A stretch of DNA of 64,000 nucleotides, from contig PHBY01000006.1 of the NCBI GenBank assembly GCA_002840735.1, positions 124,001 through 188,000 on the forward strand, read 5' to 3'. Below the pieces are notes generated by a model. That model searched no databases and was not told the origin of the DNA. It was given only the letters and a program-made list of their open reading frames with translations. This document shows, piece by piece, positions 25,000 through 33,939 of the stretch (position 1 is the stretch's first letter; the number at the start of each line of letters is the position of its first letter). The position numbers and the translations under genes are program-made. Source of the stretch: Chloroflexi bacterium HGW-Chloroflexi-2. Lineage in GTDB: Bacteria > Chloroflexota > Anaerolineae > Anaerolineales > Anaerolineaceae.

Positions 25000-27900
25000 T
25001 TACTTTGTTGTCAATGGCAAGAAGATCTTGAAGCCAGGCAGATCAGTTGCACTGTTGGCAATGTATTTCTTTACCTTCACAATCTTCGACCATTTGGCAG
25101 GGTCGTCGTTGTCTTTAACCTGCAAGGCAAATTCATACCAACCCAGGTTGTAATTATTCTGCCCTGACCAACCAGGTTGCTGGAATTGATATCCATCCCA
25201 GTGGCCGGAAACTACGCGGGCGGGGGCGTTGCATTGCTTGTCCTGGAAGCAGTCAAAGCCCATATCCTTGAATTCCTCCTGGAATTCAACTGGAACTGCC
25301 ACGCCATTGATCGTCCAGACATACTCCTGGATTGGGTCAAGGCTTTCGTCACCCATCTTATCGAGGTCACGCGCTGTCGCAAGTAGACTGATGATTTGAT
25401 CTTCGGTGACTCCATACACCTCTTGAGAGGTGGCAAGAATGCTCGCAACTGGCGGCAAGTTCACTTCCAGTGTCGTGTCATCCGGCAGATACATTAACCG
25501 TCGGAAGATGATATCGCTGTTGAAAACCAGTTCTTCCTCGTGTTCAAGTCCATATTCATCCACCCAATGGGTGATTTCTTCTTCCCATTGGTTCCAGACA
25601 GAGTACATGAATGTGCCACCCGGGTTCGCCAGCATCCCAGCTTCACCGGATAAAATATCCGATTTGTTTTCCAACCATGGCCAGCGATCGAGAACAAGAT
25701 CATCTTTATCGGTCACATAATCCATTACTTCCCAGACATCGCCATATACGGTTGCCCGGCTGTAATAAAGATCCAATGGGGTGGCTTCACCTTCGGCTAC
25801 AGTGGTGTTGTCACCGGTCTCATAGACCATGAAGAATTTGGATGGATCACGAACGGCATCATCGTCATAAGGCAAGGTGTCACCATAGGTGTTCAAACCA
25901 TACAGGTCAATAAACCAGGTACTGATCGTCGGATAGAGCTTCATACCACCGGTCGGGCTGTAACGCGGATCGAGGATGGTGACTTTGTTACCGGTCAGTA
26001 AGGAAACATTGCGACCCTGTTCAAATTCACCCGCGCCATAGGTCCAGGTCACGGGAACCGGTTCACCGATTTTGGTGCCATAGTAGTATTCCAGATATTC
26101 TGTGCCTTCGCCACCTAATACAGAAGGTGTAGTCGTCCAGGTAGCTCCACCATCAAACGAGCGGCGGGTGTAGAGATTGTAGTGGTCGTTACCAACTGTG
26201 TTGGAGTTCCAGTTGGGAGCCCAGGCGTACATCATCATTACAAAGTCGCCATCCAGGAAACCGCGGTGTCCTTTGGCAACATCATAGGGGTTTTCCCAGG
26301 TCTGGTCATCCAGGTCATTGTCATCCTCACAACCGTCGATGGATGTGCCACCATCACATTGGCGCCATTCGTACACCTTGGGTACTGCTGTTCCATCAGG
26401 GTTACTGCCATCATCTGCCATAGGGAAGGCATCCGCGCAGGTATCGTTATCATTGCCTGCATCACACCGAATGACTGTCGTTCCGGTAATATTGATGGCC
26501 GGTGAGAGACAGACACCCTGCAGGTAATTGGGATTTAAGCCATCGGAGTATGCCCATTCCGCGCATTCCATATTCTCGAAGGCATAGGGGTTGTCTACAG
26601 TTGCATCGAATTCATCCGGAATAAGTGTTCTACGCAGCATGATATCGGCTGGGCCACCCTGGTTGATGATGCCCTGTTTGTAGATCAACATGGCTGATAA
26701 GCCACTCTCTGAATTGACTGCGGCCGAAACCGAGTTGGTGGTCAATGCAAAGCGGCGGGAGATTTCTGTCAGATAATAATCAAAACCACGAGTATCAACC
26801 TGAACATCATAGAACTCACCAACAGTTGTACAGTGTTCGTCGGCTTCATCCTTGCAGACAGCCGGTTGGTTGAGCAGACCACCCTGGTTGACCATGAACT
26901 CATCTGCACCAGTTTTGAATGGGTCAAAGCTGTAATACCAGATATCTTTGCCGATATCAATTGGATCACCATCCTCATCCAAAACCTCACCCAAAGCTTT
27001 CGATTCCTCGGCAGCCATCACCACCCAGGCACTTTTTGTTCCATCTGCAAGTGTGTATGGTTTCAAATTAAGGCGCACACGGGTGGCAGCTACACGTCCA
27101 TTCAAAAGGCGATTGTCTTCTGTGACACACAGTTTGAGTGTTGTTCCACCTGGGTTGAGCCAGTCAACTTGATCAGCGCAAAAGTCAGCATCTGCTTCTG
27201 GGGCTTCTAAATCCAATAATGTCTGAATATTGGTGTGATCTATATCATCAATAGTATCGAAATCAATGTAACAATAAGGGGCACTTGGACTCTTTTCAGT
27301 ACTAGTTCCTTTACACATGGCATTGTCGGTCAGACGAACCGGAGCAGCCATGGGCACATACGGTTTTGGCATTGTGACATCCGTCAGAAGCGCATATTCC
27401 GACATCGGGATTGCACCGATCACATCTTCAGCCGAGAACACAAGATCAAATTCAGCCTGAGAAATATGCGAATACCAGATATCAGTTTGCTGATTGGCAA
27501 CCGCTCCACTCCAGCCTTCACCTGGGCCAAGGCCCTGTCCAGGGCGTAAACCTTCGGGATCTTCCTGCCAGGTCAGGATACAGCCAGCGCCAGCAGCGCA
27601 ATCGACAGCGGGAAGGTTGGCATCGCGTTTTCCAGAGGTCAATCGTTCTGGTTTGGTCCACATCACATATGTGGCTTCCGATTCCGTTGTCGCAGGGTCA
27701 TCGCCAGCCAGTAATTTACCTCGTGCAGTCCAGACACAGGAGAAAGGAATTTCACCTACTTCCGGAAAACCCTGGTCTTTATAATCCACCGAGCTCTGTG
27801 CCCCACCTACACCGAACAGGTCATACAAATACACTGCATCTTTTTCGTAAGTCTCTTCAAGATCAGCGAAGTAATCTGCTTCTTCAACAGGTTTCAAAGA

Positions 27901-28443
27901 ATACAGAGGTGTACCACCTTCGCAGTATTTACCAACCCAGGCAACAAAGATATTGTCATTAAAGACCTGATGCACTACATTATGGACATCACCAGGATAG
28001 GCATAACCATTCTTCAATGTGAAAGATGATAGGTCAGATGAGCGAGATAGATTGGTGGTTTTCCAGGACGTACCATCATCTAATGAGATACCTATAAAGG
28101 CATCAAAATGTCCAAAAGTAACACCACCTTTGGTCTCTTCCACCGGATGCAGATCATCAATCCAGGCAGTTACCAATGGTTTGGCATAGTTACGGGCCTC
28201 ATATCCTGAAGTGGTTTCATCAGCTAATAAGTAGTTATCAACAGGACCAACCAGCCCCGTCGAAGCCTGAGCAGGCACGTAAAAGTCCATCATATAGATG
28301 GCTGCTTTTTCCGTCTCATTATCTGGCGTTTTGGAGATATTCTTTCTAAATAAATCTCCATCCTCCGCCAGCGCCGCACCGACGGTCATGCTGAGCAGCA
28401 TGATAACCGTCAAGAAACTCCACAAAAACTTTTTTCCTTTCAT
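25000..28443 (-). CDS. large secreted Asp-box/PKD-like protein of the cytochrome operon
   Basis: A secreted protein of 1147 residues. I use the ATG at 28443, behind a perfect AGGAGG, rather than an upstream in-frame start. The signal peptide ends at about GAALA (residue 26). Two Asp-box (BNR)-like turns, SLDDGTSWKT near residue 120 and RSFDGGATWTT past residue 750, suggest a sialidase-like beta-propeller without evident enzyme residues. The region is rich in aspartate, tyrosine and tryptophan. Near the C-terminus LPPVASIL...EYVWTINGVAV resembles a PKD domain. The protein ends with GFKIFLPLTTK, a hydrophobic tail like that of the FG-GAP protein. It heads the cytochrome operon. It reminds me of secreted proteins annotated as choice-of-anchor types, which I could not verify. 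The function is unknown. Confidence 0.75.
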   Translation of the reverse strand: MKGKKFLWSFLTVIMLLSMTVGAALAEDGDLFRKNISKTPDNETEKAAIYMMDFYVPAQASTGLVGPVDNYLLADETTSGYEARNYAKPLVTAWIDDLHPVEETKGGVTFGHFDAFIGISLDDGTSWKTTNLSRSSDLSSFTLKNGYAYPGDVHNVVHQVFNDNIFVAWVGKYCEGGTPLYSLKPVEEADYFADLEETYEKDAVYLYDLFGVGGAQSSVDYKDQGFPEVGEIPFSCVWTARGKLLAGDDPATTESEATYVMWTKPERLTSGKRDANLPAVDCAAGAGCILTWQEDPEGLRPGQGLGPGEGWSGAVANQQTDIWYSHISQAEFDLVFSAEDVIGAIPMSEYALLTDVTMPKPYVPMAAPVRLTDNAMCKGTSTEKSPSAPYCYIDFDTIDDIDHTNIQTLLDLEAPEADADFCADQVDWLNPGGTTLKLCVTEDNRLLNGRVAATRVRLNLKPYTLADGTKSAWVVMAAEESKALGEVLDEDGDPIDIGKDIWYYSFDPFKTGADEFMVNQGGLLNQPAVCKDEADEHCTTVGEFYDVQVDTRGFDYYLTEISRRFALTTNSVSAAVNSESGLSAMLIYKQGIINQGGPADIMLRRTLIPDEFDATVDNPYAFENMECAEWAYSDGLNPNYLQGVCLSPAINITGTTVIRCDAGNDNDTCADAFPMADDGSNPDGTAVPKVYEWRQCDGGTSIDGCEDDNDLDDQTWENPYDVAKGHRGFLDGDFVMMMYAWAPNWNSNTVGNDHYNLYTRRSFDGGATWTTTPSVLGGEGTEYLEYYYGTKIGEPVPVTWTYGAGEFEQGRNVSLLTGNKVTILDPRYSPTGGMKLYPTISTWFIDLYGLNTYGDTLPYDDDAVRDPSKFFMVYETGDNTTVAEGEATPLDLYYSRATVYGDVWEVMDYVTDKDDLVLDRWPWLENKSDILSGEAGMLANPGGTFMYSVWNQWEEEITHWVDEYGLEHEEELVFNSDIIFRRLMYLPDDTTLEVNLPPVASILATSQEVYGVTEDQIISLLATARDLDKMGDESLDPIQEYVWTINGVAVPVEFQEEFKDMGFDCFQDKQCNAPARVVSGHWDGYQFQQPGWSGQNNYNLGWYEFALQVKDNDDPAKWSKIVKVKKYIANSATDLPGFKIFLPLTTK

Positions 28444-28523
28444 TATCGTTCCTCCTATTCTCAAAATTTTGTTTGATTGAAATAAACGAACAATACCTGT
28501 TGTCTTTCCTTGCATACACACTC

Positions 28524-28757
28524 CTATTCTATTTTTCTGGCATATTGCTGTTTGAATGGCTCAAATGGACTACGCTCGGGATGGTTGACGTTTTCGTTGG
28601 TCAAATCCCACAAACTGACATATAATTCATACAGAGTCGGATAATGGTGGCATTCCCCGCTGACGACATCCTGTAATGATGCATGCCATTCTCCATCAAC
28701 GCTGTCTTTCCAAACCCGTAACAAGTAAGAGAAGTAATTTATATTTTGCTCATGCAT
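28524..28757 (-). CDS. small conserved-looking protein next to SARP regulator
   Basis: A 77-residue soluble protein without signal peptide or cysteine pairs. The text NYFSYLLRVWKDSVDGEWHASLQDVVSGE followed by FPTLYELYVSL-like sequence (here YPTLYELYVSLWDL) resembles short proteins I associate with BTAD regulators in Chloroflexota: a beta-rich start, WxASLxxxxxGE, then a helix. It precedes the large secreted protein gene on the same strand by about 80 bases and is divergent from the SARP-GGDEF gene. It may be a co-regulator, but no function is established. Confidence 0.6.
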   Translation of the reverse strand: MHEQNINYFSYLLRVWKDSVDGEWHASLQDVVSGECHHYPTLYELYVSLWDLTNENVNHPERSPFEPFKQQYARKIE

Positions 28758-28860
28758 AGAATCCGGCCTTTATATGAACCATGGTTGCTCTCATTATCCC
28801 AATCCGGCGTGTACGGCTTGTGAAATCAGCGTGAATTAAGCGTGAATTAAGATTAGAAAA

Positions 28861-30204
28861 ATGAGCAGACTCGAAATTTCCCTCCTTGGCCCGTTCCGTG
28901 TGCACTTTGATGGCAACGATCTCAGCGATATCCTGCGCACGCGCAAGGAACGCGCTCTGCTGGCGTACCTGGCGGTAGAACCAGCCCGCCTGCAACCGCG
29001 CGAAATGGTGGCTGAGTTCTTCTGGCCTAATCGCCCGGAGACGTACGCGCGCATGAATCTACGCCAGGCCATGCTGGGGTTGCGCAAAGCCTTTGGCGGG
29101 GAGGATCAGATCGCTGATTTTCTGGAGGTCAGCGATGAGTCGATTGAGTTCATGCATAAACAGGTCTGGATGGACACAACCGCCTTCGATGGCTATATCC
29201 AGAGCAGTAAATTGCACCCGCACATCGATCTACACAACTGCCAGGAGTGCATCAATCAACTGGAAGAAGCGGTCGACCTGTATCGTGGCGACTTTTTAAG
29301 CGATTTGATCCTGAATGAGGTCACCGGCTTTCAGGAGTGGGCCGTCTTTAACCGTGAACGCTATTTCCGCAGTATGATTAATGCCCTGCAAGCGCTGGCC
29401 AAAGCCTACTATCACCGCTCCAATTTTGACCAGACATACAAATACGCCTGGCGCTATGTGGAGATGGCGCCGCTGGAAGAAAGTGCCCATCGCTTATTGA
29501 TGCGTCTGCTCACCAAAAGTGGTCGCCGCAACGCCGCCCTGCAGCAATACCAGTTGTGTAAATCGATCATCGAGCGTGAACTGGGCATAGAGCCCTCACC
29601 TGAAACCCAAAAACTGTATACAATGATCCTCAATAATCAACCGATTGAACGCATCGATACCGGTAATCTGGTAGGCAAATTGCCTCAAACGCCGCGTGGT
29701 ACTCGACCTCTGAAACCACCCACCGGTCCGCTGTATGATCCCAACACCGAAATTCCCCTGCGTTCGATCTTTATGGACCGCTTGCGGCATGCCTTGATGC
29801 GTATGAAACGCAATCAGAGTAACGCACTCTTAATTTCGCTAACAGTATCATTCCCCTATCATGAACATTTGCTCCCGGACTTGAAGAAACAGGTGGAAGT
29901 GCTGGTGGTGCGGCGGCTGCTGGGTACCGTGCGCGAGGATGATACCGTAGCGAAGGTCAATGACAATGAGTACGCGCTGGTGTTGGAGGACATTCATAAT
30001 CCCGAAGTGGTACCGGCGATTATCAATAAAATATCAAACGCCATGAATTCTCCGCTGCAGGTTAAGGACCAGCGGGTGCAAACGCGTCTGGCCATTGGCT
30101 GGAGCCTCTACCCGCAGGATGGGCGAGACCCCGCGACCCTGATCAACAAAGCCGATATCGCCATGCGCACCGATCGTCTGCAGCAGAATATACACAAATC
30201 GTAG
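28861..30204 (+). CDS. SARP/BTAD regulator fused to a degenerate GGDEF domain
   Basis: A predicted regulator of 447 residues. Residues 1-95 form an OmpR-like winged-helix DNA-binding domain (LEISLLGPFRVHFDG, RKERALLAYLAVE, MNLRQAMLGLRKAFGG). Residues about 100-255 form the BTAD helical domain (EEAVDLYRGDFLSDL, YVEMAPLEESAHRLLMRLLTKSGRRNAALQQY). A linker is followed by a GGDEF-like fold (residues about 300-445). Where a cyclase has GGDEF, this has NDNEY (within VAKVNDNEYALVLE), so it should not make cyclic di-GMP. It could bind a nucleotide or serve as a dimer platform. It is divergent from the cytochrome operon with about 100 bases between starts and is the natural candidate regulator of that operon. 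That link is inference. Confidence 0.82.
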   Translation: MSRLEISLLGPFRVHFDGNDLSDILRTRKERALLAYLAVEPARLQPREMVAEFFWPNRPETYARMNLRQAMLGLRKAFGGEDQIADFLEVSDESIEFMHKQVWMDTTAFDGYIQSSKLHPHIDLHNCQECINQLEEAVDLYRGDFLSDLILNEVTGFQEWAVFNRERYFRSMINALQALAKAYYHRSNFDQTYKYAWRYVEMAPLEESAHRLLMRLLTKSGRRNAALQQYQLCKSIIERELGIEPSPETQKLYTMILNNQPIERIDTGNLVGKLPQTPRGTRPLKPPTGPLYDPNTEIPLRSIFMDRLRHALMRMKRNQSNALLISLTVSFPYHEHLLPDLKKQVEVLVVRRLLGTVREDDTVAKVNDNEYALVLEDIHNPEVVPAIINKISNAMNSPLQVKDQRVQTRLAIGWSLYPQDGRDPATLINKADIAMRTDRLQQNIHKS

Positions 30205-30205
30205 C

Positions 30206-30905
30206 CTCACCTGTGGCGTGGGGTGGGGTCTATTGCACTTCACCTGTGGCGTGCTGTGAGGTGTGATCAATTGAACTACCGCACCTGTGTGGTGTGATCT
30301 ATTGAACTTCACCTGTGGTATGTTGAGGGGTGTGATGGATTGAACTACCGCACCTGTGGTTAAAACCACAGGCTGACAGATTCAAACCTGTTCAAACAGG
30401 TTTATTTGCAACCGGATTGATCCGGTTTGATGCTGTCAGACGCAGGTTTTAACCTGTGGCGTGCTGTGAGGCGTGCTGTTGCACAACCTCACCTGTGGTT
30501 AAAACCACAGGCTGACAGATTCAAACCTGTTCAAACAGGTTTATTTGCAACCGGATTGATCCGGTTTGATGCTCACAGACGCAGGTTTTAACCTGTGGCG
30601 TGCTGTGAGGCGTGATCGAATGCACACCTGTGGTTAAAACCACAGGCTGATAGATTCAAACCTGTTCAAACAGGTTTATTTGCAACCGGATTCATCCGGT
30701 TTGATGTTGGCAGACGCAGGTTTTAACCTGTGGCGAAATTTGTGGCGTGCTGTGAGGCGTGATCGAATGCACACTGTGGTTAAAACCACAGGCTGATAGA
30801 TTCAAACCTGTTCAAACAGGTTTATTTGCAACCGGATTCATCCGGTTTGATGCTGTCAGACGCAGGTTTTCAACCTGTGGCGTAAACCGTGGCGTGTTCT
30901 ATTGC
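30206..30905. repeat. structured intergenic repeat array
   Basis: About 700 bases made of two repeat types. From 30206 to 30351 there are four degenerate copies of about 30-40 bases of the form CACCTGTGGCGTG...GATCTATTGAACT. From 30352 there are four longer copies (30352-30460, 30491-30600, 30626-30735, 30771-30882), each about 110 bases, separated by short CGTGCTGTGAGGCGTGATC spacers. Each long copy contains three local hairpins: CTGTGGTTAAAACCACAG, AACCTGTTCAAACAGGTT and AACCGGATTGATCCGGTTT. GGTTAAAACC at its start can also pair with GGTTTTAACC at its end, giving a branched, cloverleaf-like fold. No gene is present. The repeats are too different in spacing and content to be CRISPR. Confidence 0.85.
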
Positions 30906-30934
30906 CTGTGGCGAAATTGGTGGCGTTCGTTCTA

Positions 30935-31426
30935 TTACTCTACCTCTTCCGGATTTCCTTCCGCTTCATCCCCCGCTTTATCTTCCGGCAGTTGCACGGT
31001 GCGGATCCAGTAATCCCCAATTTTACAAACCGCCTCGCGCAATCCGCTGAAGCTGACCGGTTTGGTCACAAAACCGCTTGCGCCTTGCTCATAAGAATAT
31101 TTCATGTCACGTTCAGCGCTGGAGGTGGTCAGCACCACCACCGGAATTCCGCGCAAATCGGGGTCCTCCTTTAATTCCACCAGGGCTTCGCGACCATCCT
31201 TGCGCGGCATGTTCAGATCCAACAGGATTAGATCCGGGCGTGGTGCCAGATCAGGGTCGGAATAATCTCCTCGCTGATGCAGGTAATCCAGCATTTGCTC
31301 GCCATCTTCGACGATGAAAATCTGGGCGTTCATCTGGCATTCATCGATGGCTTCCCCAATCAGGTAAATATCATCCGGATCATCTTCCACCATCAGGATT
31401 ATCTTTTTATTTTGTGTCGTTTTCAT
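30935..31426 (-). CDS. single-domain response regulator (Rcp1/CheY-like)
   Basis: A receiver-domain protein of 163 residues. The acidic pocket is VEDDPDD near residue 14, the phosphorylated aspartate is in LILLDLNMPRKDG near residue 70, the threonine is in VVLTTS and the lysine is in VTKPVSF. There is no output domain. An insertion between beta2 and beta3 (DYLHQRGDYSDPDLAPRPDL) is typical of Rcp1-type regulators linked to phytochrome-like kinases. A C-terminal acidic tail follows (EDKAGDEAEGNPEE). Its start overlaps the end of the histidine kinase gene by 20 bases, so the two are a cognate pair. The output is unknown. Confidence 0.92.
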   Translation of the reverse strand: MKTTQNKKIILMVEDDPDDIYLIGEAIDECQMNAQIFIVEDGEQMLDYLHQRGDYSDPDLAPRPDLILLDLNMPRKDGREALVELKEDPDLRGIPVVVLTTSSAERDMKYSYEQGASGFVTKPVSFSGLREAVCKIGDYWIRTVQLPEDKAGDEAEGNPEEVE

Positions 31427-33269
31427 GATTGTTGAGCCTTTCTATGGATTGTTTCTTTGGCAATCGTACTACAAAGGTTGTACCTTTTCCAGGTGAACTA
31501 TACGCCGAGATGGTACCGCCATGATTATCCACAATCTTTCGGCAAATCGTCAGCCCCATGCCCAATCCAGGATACTCCCCGCTGGAATCCAGACGCTGGA
31601 AGGGTTGGAAGATACGATCCAGATACTTTTCGTTGAAGCCAATGCCATTGTCCTGTACGCGGATCTCACACATGCCTTCGTTGTCAGTCACATCTCTGGG
31701 ATAGGGGCTATAAACGTTGATTTCCGGTTGCCTTCCAGGTGAATGGAATTTGAGGGCGTTGCTGAGCAGGTTCTGGAATAATTGTGTGATTTGTACTTCA
31801 TCCGCTTCCAGCGTTGGCAATTCGGAGATTTCAACAATTGCCTGTTTTTGTTCCACCTGCCAATCCAGGTCGATCAGCACCTGCCGAATAATCTGTTCTA
31901 TGTTCACCTTACTGAACTGGTATTCTTTGTTGATGGAACGAGAGAACGTCAGGGTTTCACTCAATAAGAGCTGCATTCTACCAGCAGCATCGCGCATACG
32001 CTGCAGGTAATTGATCCCACGGGGATCCAGTTGGCCGCTGTAACGGTCATGCAGCATCTCGCCAAATGTCTGAATTTTGCGCAACGGTTCCTGTAAATCG
32101 TGCGAGGCAATATTCGTAAAATTGCGCAATTCCTCATTGCTATGCTCCAGATTCAAGGTGTATTCCTTTAAGGCAACTTCCTGTCGATCACGCTCCGCAT
32201 CGCGTTCAGCAATCTCATCCGCCATATCATCAAACGAACGTGCCAGTTGTCCAAGCTCTCCTTCTTTATAAGAGATGCCGGTACGTGCGGTCAGATCGCC
32301 TTTGGCCAGTTTCTGGGTGGCATCTACCAGGGCTCTCGCCTGACGGATGATGAGTGCATCCCCCAGGAACCACATGAAAATTAACACCAACAAGACTACA
32401 ACCACCATGATGGTAAGGTTGCGCTTTAGCGTGAAATTAGCGGTTTCAAATGCGATCCGGGTAGGCAACCCCATGATCACCGACAGATTGCCGCTGGTAC
32501 CATGAATATCACTGATAGCATAAATGGTTTCTTCTCCGCTCAGCCCTTCACCGATTAAATAACCACTTTTTTGTGTCCATAATTGTGCCACAATATTGGA
32601 TTCAGGCAAGCGATATCCGCGCCAGCGGTCATTATCCGGGTAATGCGAGAGGATTGTACCGGCTTCATCCATAACAATCAATTCACCACCTTCCGGTAAT
32701 CCGGCAGATTTAGCAAAGTCGTAAAACCAGATTAAGTCCAACGAGACATTAGCTACATTGGTAAATTGATCCTGCATATCATACACCGGATACCCCACCG
32801 ACATGACTGCTTTTCCGGTCACCCGGCAGATGTGATAGCCACTCAAAGCAAAATCAGTAGCATGAATCAGATTCTGATAATGGTCACATTCTTCGAAATC
32901 CGGCGGGGCATGTTTTTCCGGTGGGCTGCAGACAATATTTCCCTGCAAATCAGCCACATAAAAGGCTGAGTAATATTCAAAATGTTCCTCAAACATATGC
33001 CAGAAGATGGCGTTGCATTCATCATAATTCTGTTCCCGCACGGTCGGTAAGTGGGATACGGTCAATAAAAATGATTTGGCATTATCGACCATCAGTGCTT
33101 CCACACTGGAGGCGACCTCAGCCAGATGGATGACCTCGTCCAGGGTATCTTGCTTGGCAGCCTCGCGCTGGTTGAGACCTACCTGAACCAACAGCAATAT
33201 GCCGGGAACAGCCGTCAGAATGATGATCAAAATTAATCGACTGCGTAAAGTGGAAAATAATTTTAACAT
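31407..33269 (-). CDS. membrane sensor histidine kinase
   Basis: A sensor kinase of 620 residues. A first membrane helix (residues about 12-32) and a second one (about 285-308) enclose a Cache-like extracytoplasmic sensor of about 250 residues. It contains PVYDMQDQFTNVANVSLDL and GELIVMDEAGTILSHYP, text typical of dCache domains. A HAMP domain follows (ALVDATQKLAKGDLTART), then a short coiled coil, the HisKA box FTNIASHDLQEPLRKIQ with the phosphorylated histidine, and an ATPase domain with N box NLLSNALKFHS, DNGIGFNEKYLDRIF and GLGMGLTICRKIVDNHGG. The DLQEP form of the H box is the one found in phytochrome-like kinases, fitting the Rcp1-like partner downstream. The ligand is unknown. Confidence 0.92.
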   Translation of the reverse strand: MLKLFSTLRSRLILIIILTAVPGILLLVQVGLNQREAAKQDTLDEVIHLAEVASSVEALMVDNAKSFLLTVSHLPTVREQNYDECNAIFWHMFEEHFEYYSAFYVADLQGNIVCSPPEKHAPPDFEECDHYQNLIHATDFALSGYHICRVTGKAVMSVGYPVYDMQDQFTNVANVSLDLIWFYDFAKSAGLPEGGELIVMDEAGTILSHYPDNDRWRGYRLPESNIVAQLWTQKSGYLIGEGLSGEETIYAISDIHGTSGNLSVIMGLPTRIAFETANFTLKRNLTIMVVVVLLVLIFMWFLGDALIIRQARALVDATQKLAKGDLTARTGISYKEGELGQLARSFDDMADEIAERDAERDRQEVALKEYTLNLEHSNEELRNFTNIASHDLQEPLRKIQTFGEMLHDRYSGQLDPRGINYLQRMRDAAGRMQLLLSETLTFSRSINKEYQFSKVNIEQIIRQVLIDLDWQVEQKQAIVEISELPTLEADEVQITQLFQNLLSNALKFHSPGRQPEINVYSPYPRDVTDNEGMCEIRVQDNGIGFNEKYLDRIFQPFQRLDSSGEYPGLGMGLTICRKIVDNHGGTISAYSSPGKGTTFVVRLPKKQSIERLNNHENDTK

Positions 33270-33369
33270 AATTGCCTGACTTAATAGGAAATGATGAGTA
33301 GATAATCTTTATTATAGTGATATTTCCCCACTTTTGACAATTATTTCCCCTTTTCGCATGGATTCTAAA

Positions 33370-33397
33370 AGAGGTTGATCATTTCCGATCAACCTCT
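33370..33397 (-). terminator. terminator of the SlyD-like gene
   Basis: AGAGGTTGATC at 33370-33380 pairs with GATCAACCTCT at 33387-33397. Read on the minus strand it directly follows the SlyD-like stop codon and is followed by TTTTAG. Confidence 0.7.
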
Positions 33398-33405
33398 GAT
33401 TTTCC

Positions 33406-33939
33406 TTATCCGCAGCTGCCCCCGCAGCCATCGCCACTGCCACAACTGGCGCAACCACCGCCGCCCAATCTGCCGGCTGCCAGCTCATCGGCAGTCGCCA
33501 GCCGTAAATCCACAATCGTGGCTGAGAATTTGAGCTCTTTACCCGCCAGGGGATGATTCAGATCCAGACGCACATCCCCTTCACCAATTTCCATAATATT
33601 GGCATTGATCTGACGACCCTGTGGATCGCTCAGACGGATGGTCTTGCCAATCTCGAATTCAAAATTAGCCGGGAACTGCTCTTTGGGGATATCCACAAAG
33701 GCGTTATTATCGTATTCACCATAGGCATCCACCGGTGGGACAATAATTTCACGTGACTCGCCAACCTGCATGCCAAATAATTCTTTTTCCAACCCGGGAA
33801 TGATGTTGCGATGCCCTTGAATGAATTGTAAGGGACCATACCCATCACTCGAATCAATCAACTCACCATCTACGGTCAGTGAATATTCCAGACTCACAAC
33901 CAGATCCTGGGTAACTATATCGGGGATTCGTTCTACCAT
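33406..33939 (-). CDS. SlyD-like FKBP peptidyl-prolyl isomerase with Cys/Gly tail
   Basis: A protein of 177 residues in the SlyD branch of the FKBPs, combining prolyl isomerase and chaperone activity. The FKBP half includes DGELIDSSDGYGPLQFIQGHRNIIPGLEKELFGMQVGE. The inserted-flap domain follows (VPPVDAYGEYDNNAFVDIPKEQFP), and the FKBP fold closes with LNHPLAGKELKFSATIVDL. The C-terminus is a short metal-binding-like tail, GGGGCASCGSGDGCGGSCG, with five cysteines in place of SlyD's usual histidine-rich tail. AAAGGAG precedes the ATG. In other bacteria SlyD tails deliver nickel to hydrogenases; no hydrogenase gene is in this window. Confidence 0.9.
   Translation of the reverse strand: MVERIPDIVTQDLVVSLEYSLTVDGELIDSSDGYGPLQFIQGHRNIIPGLEKELFGMQVGESREIIVPPVDAYGEYDNNAFVDIPKEQFPANFEFEIGKTIRLSDPQGRQINANIMEIGEGDVRLDLNHPLAGKELKFSATIVDLRLATADELAAGRLGGGGCASCGSGDGCGGSCG

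Noticed and set aside
30206-30905. Possible CRISPR array
   Set aside because: Repeats are about 110 bases, carry several internal hairpins, and spacers are themselves repeated and of uneven length. No cas gene is near.
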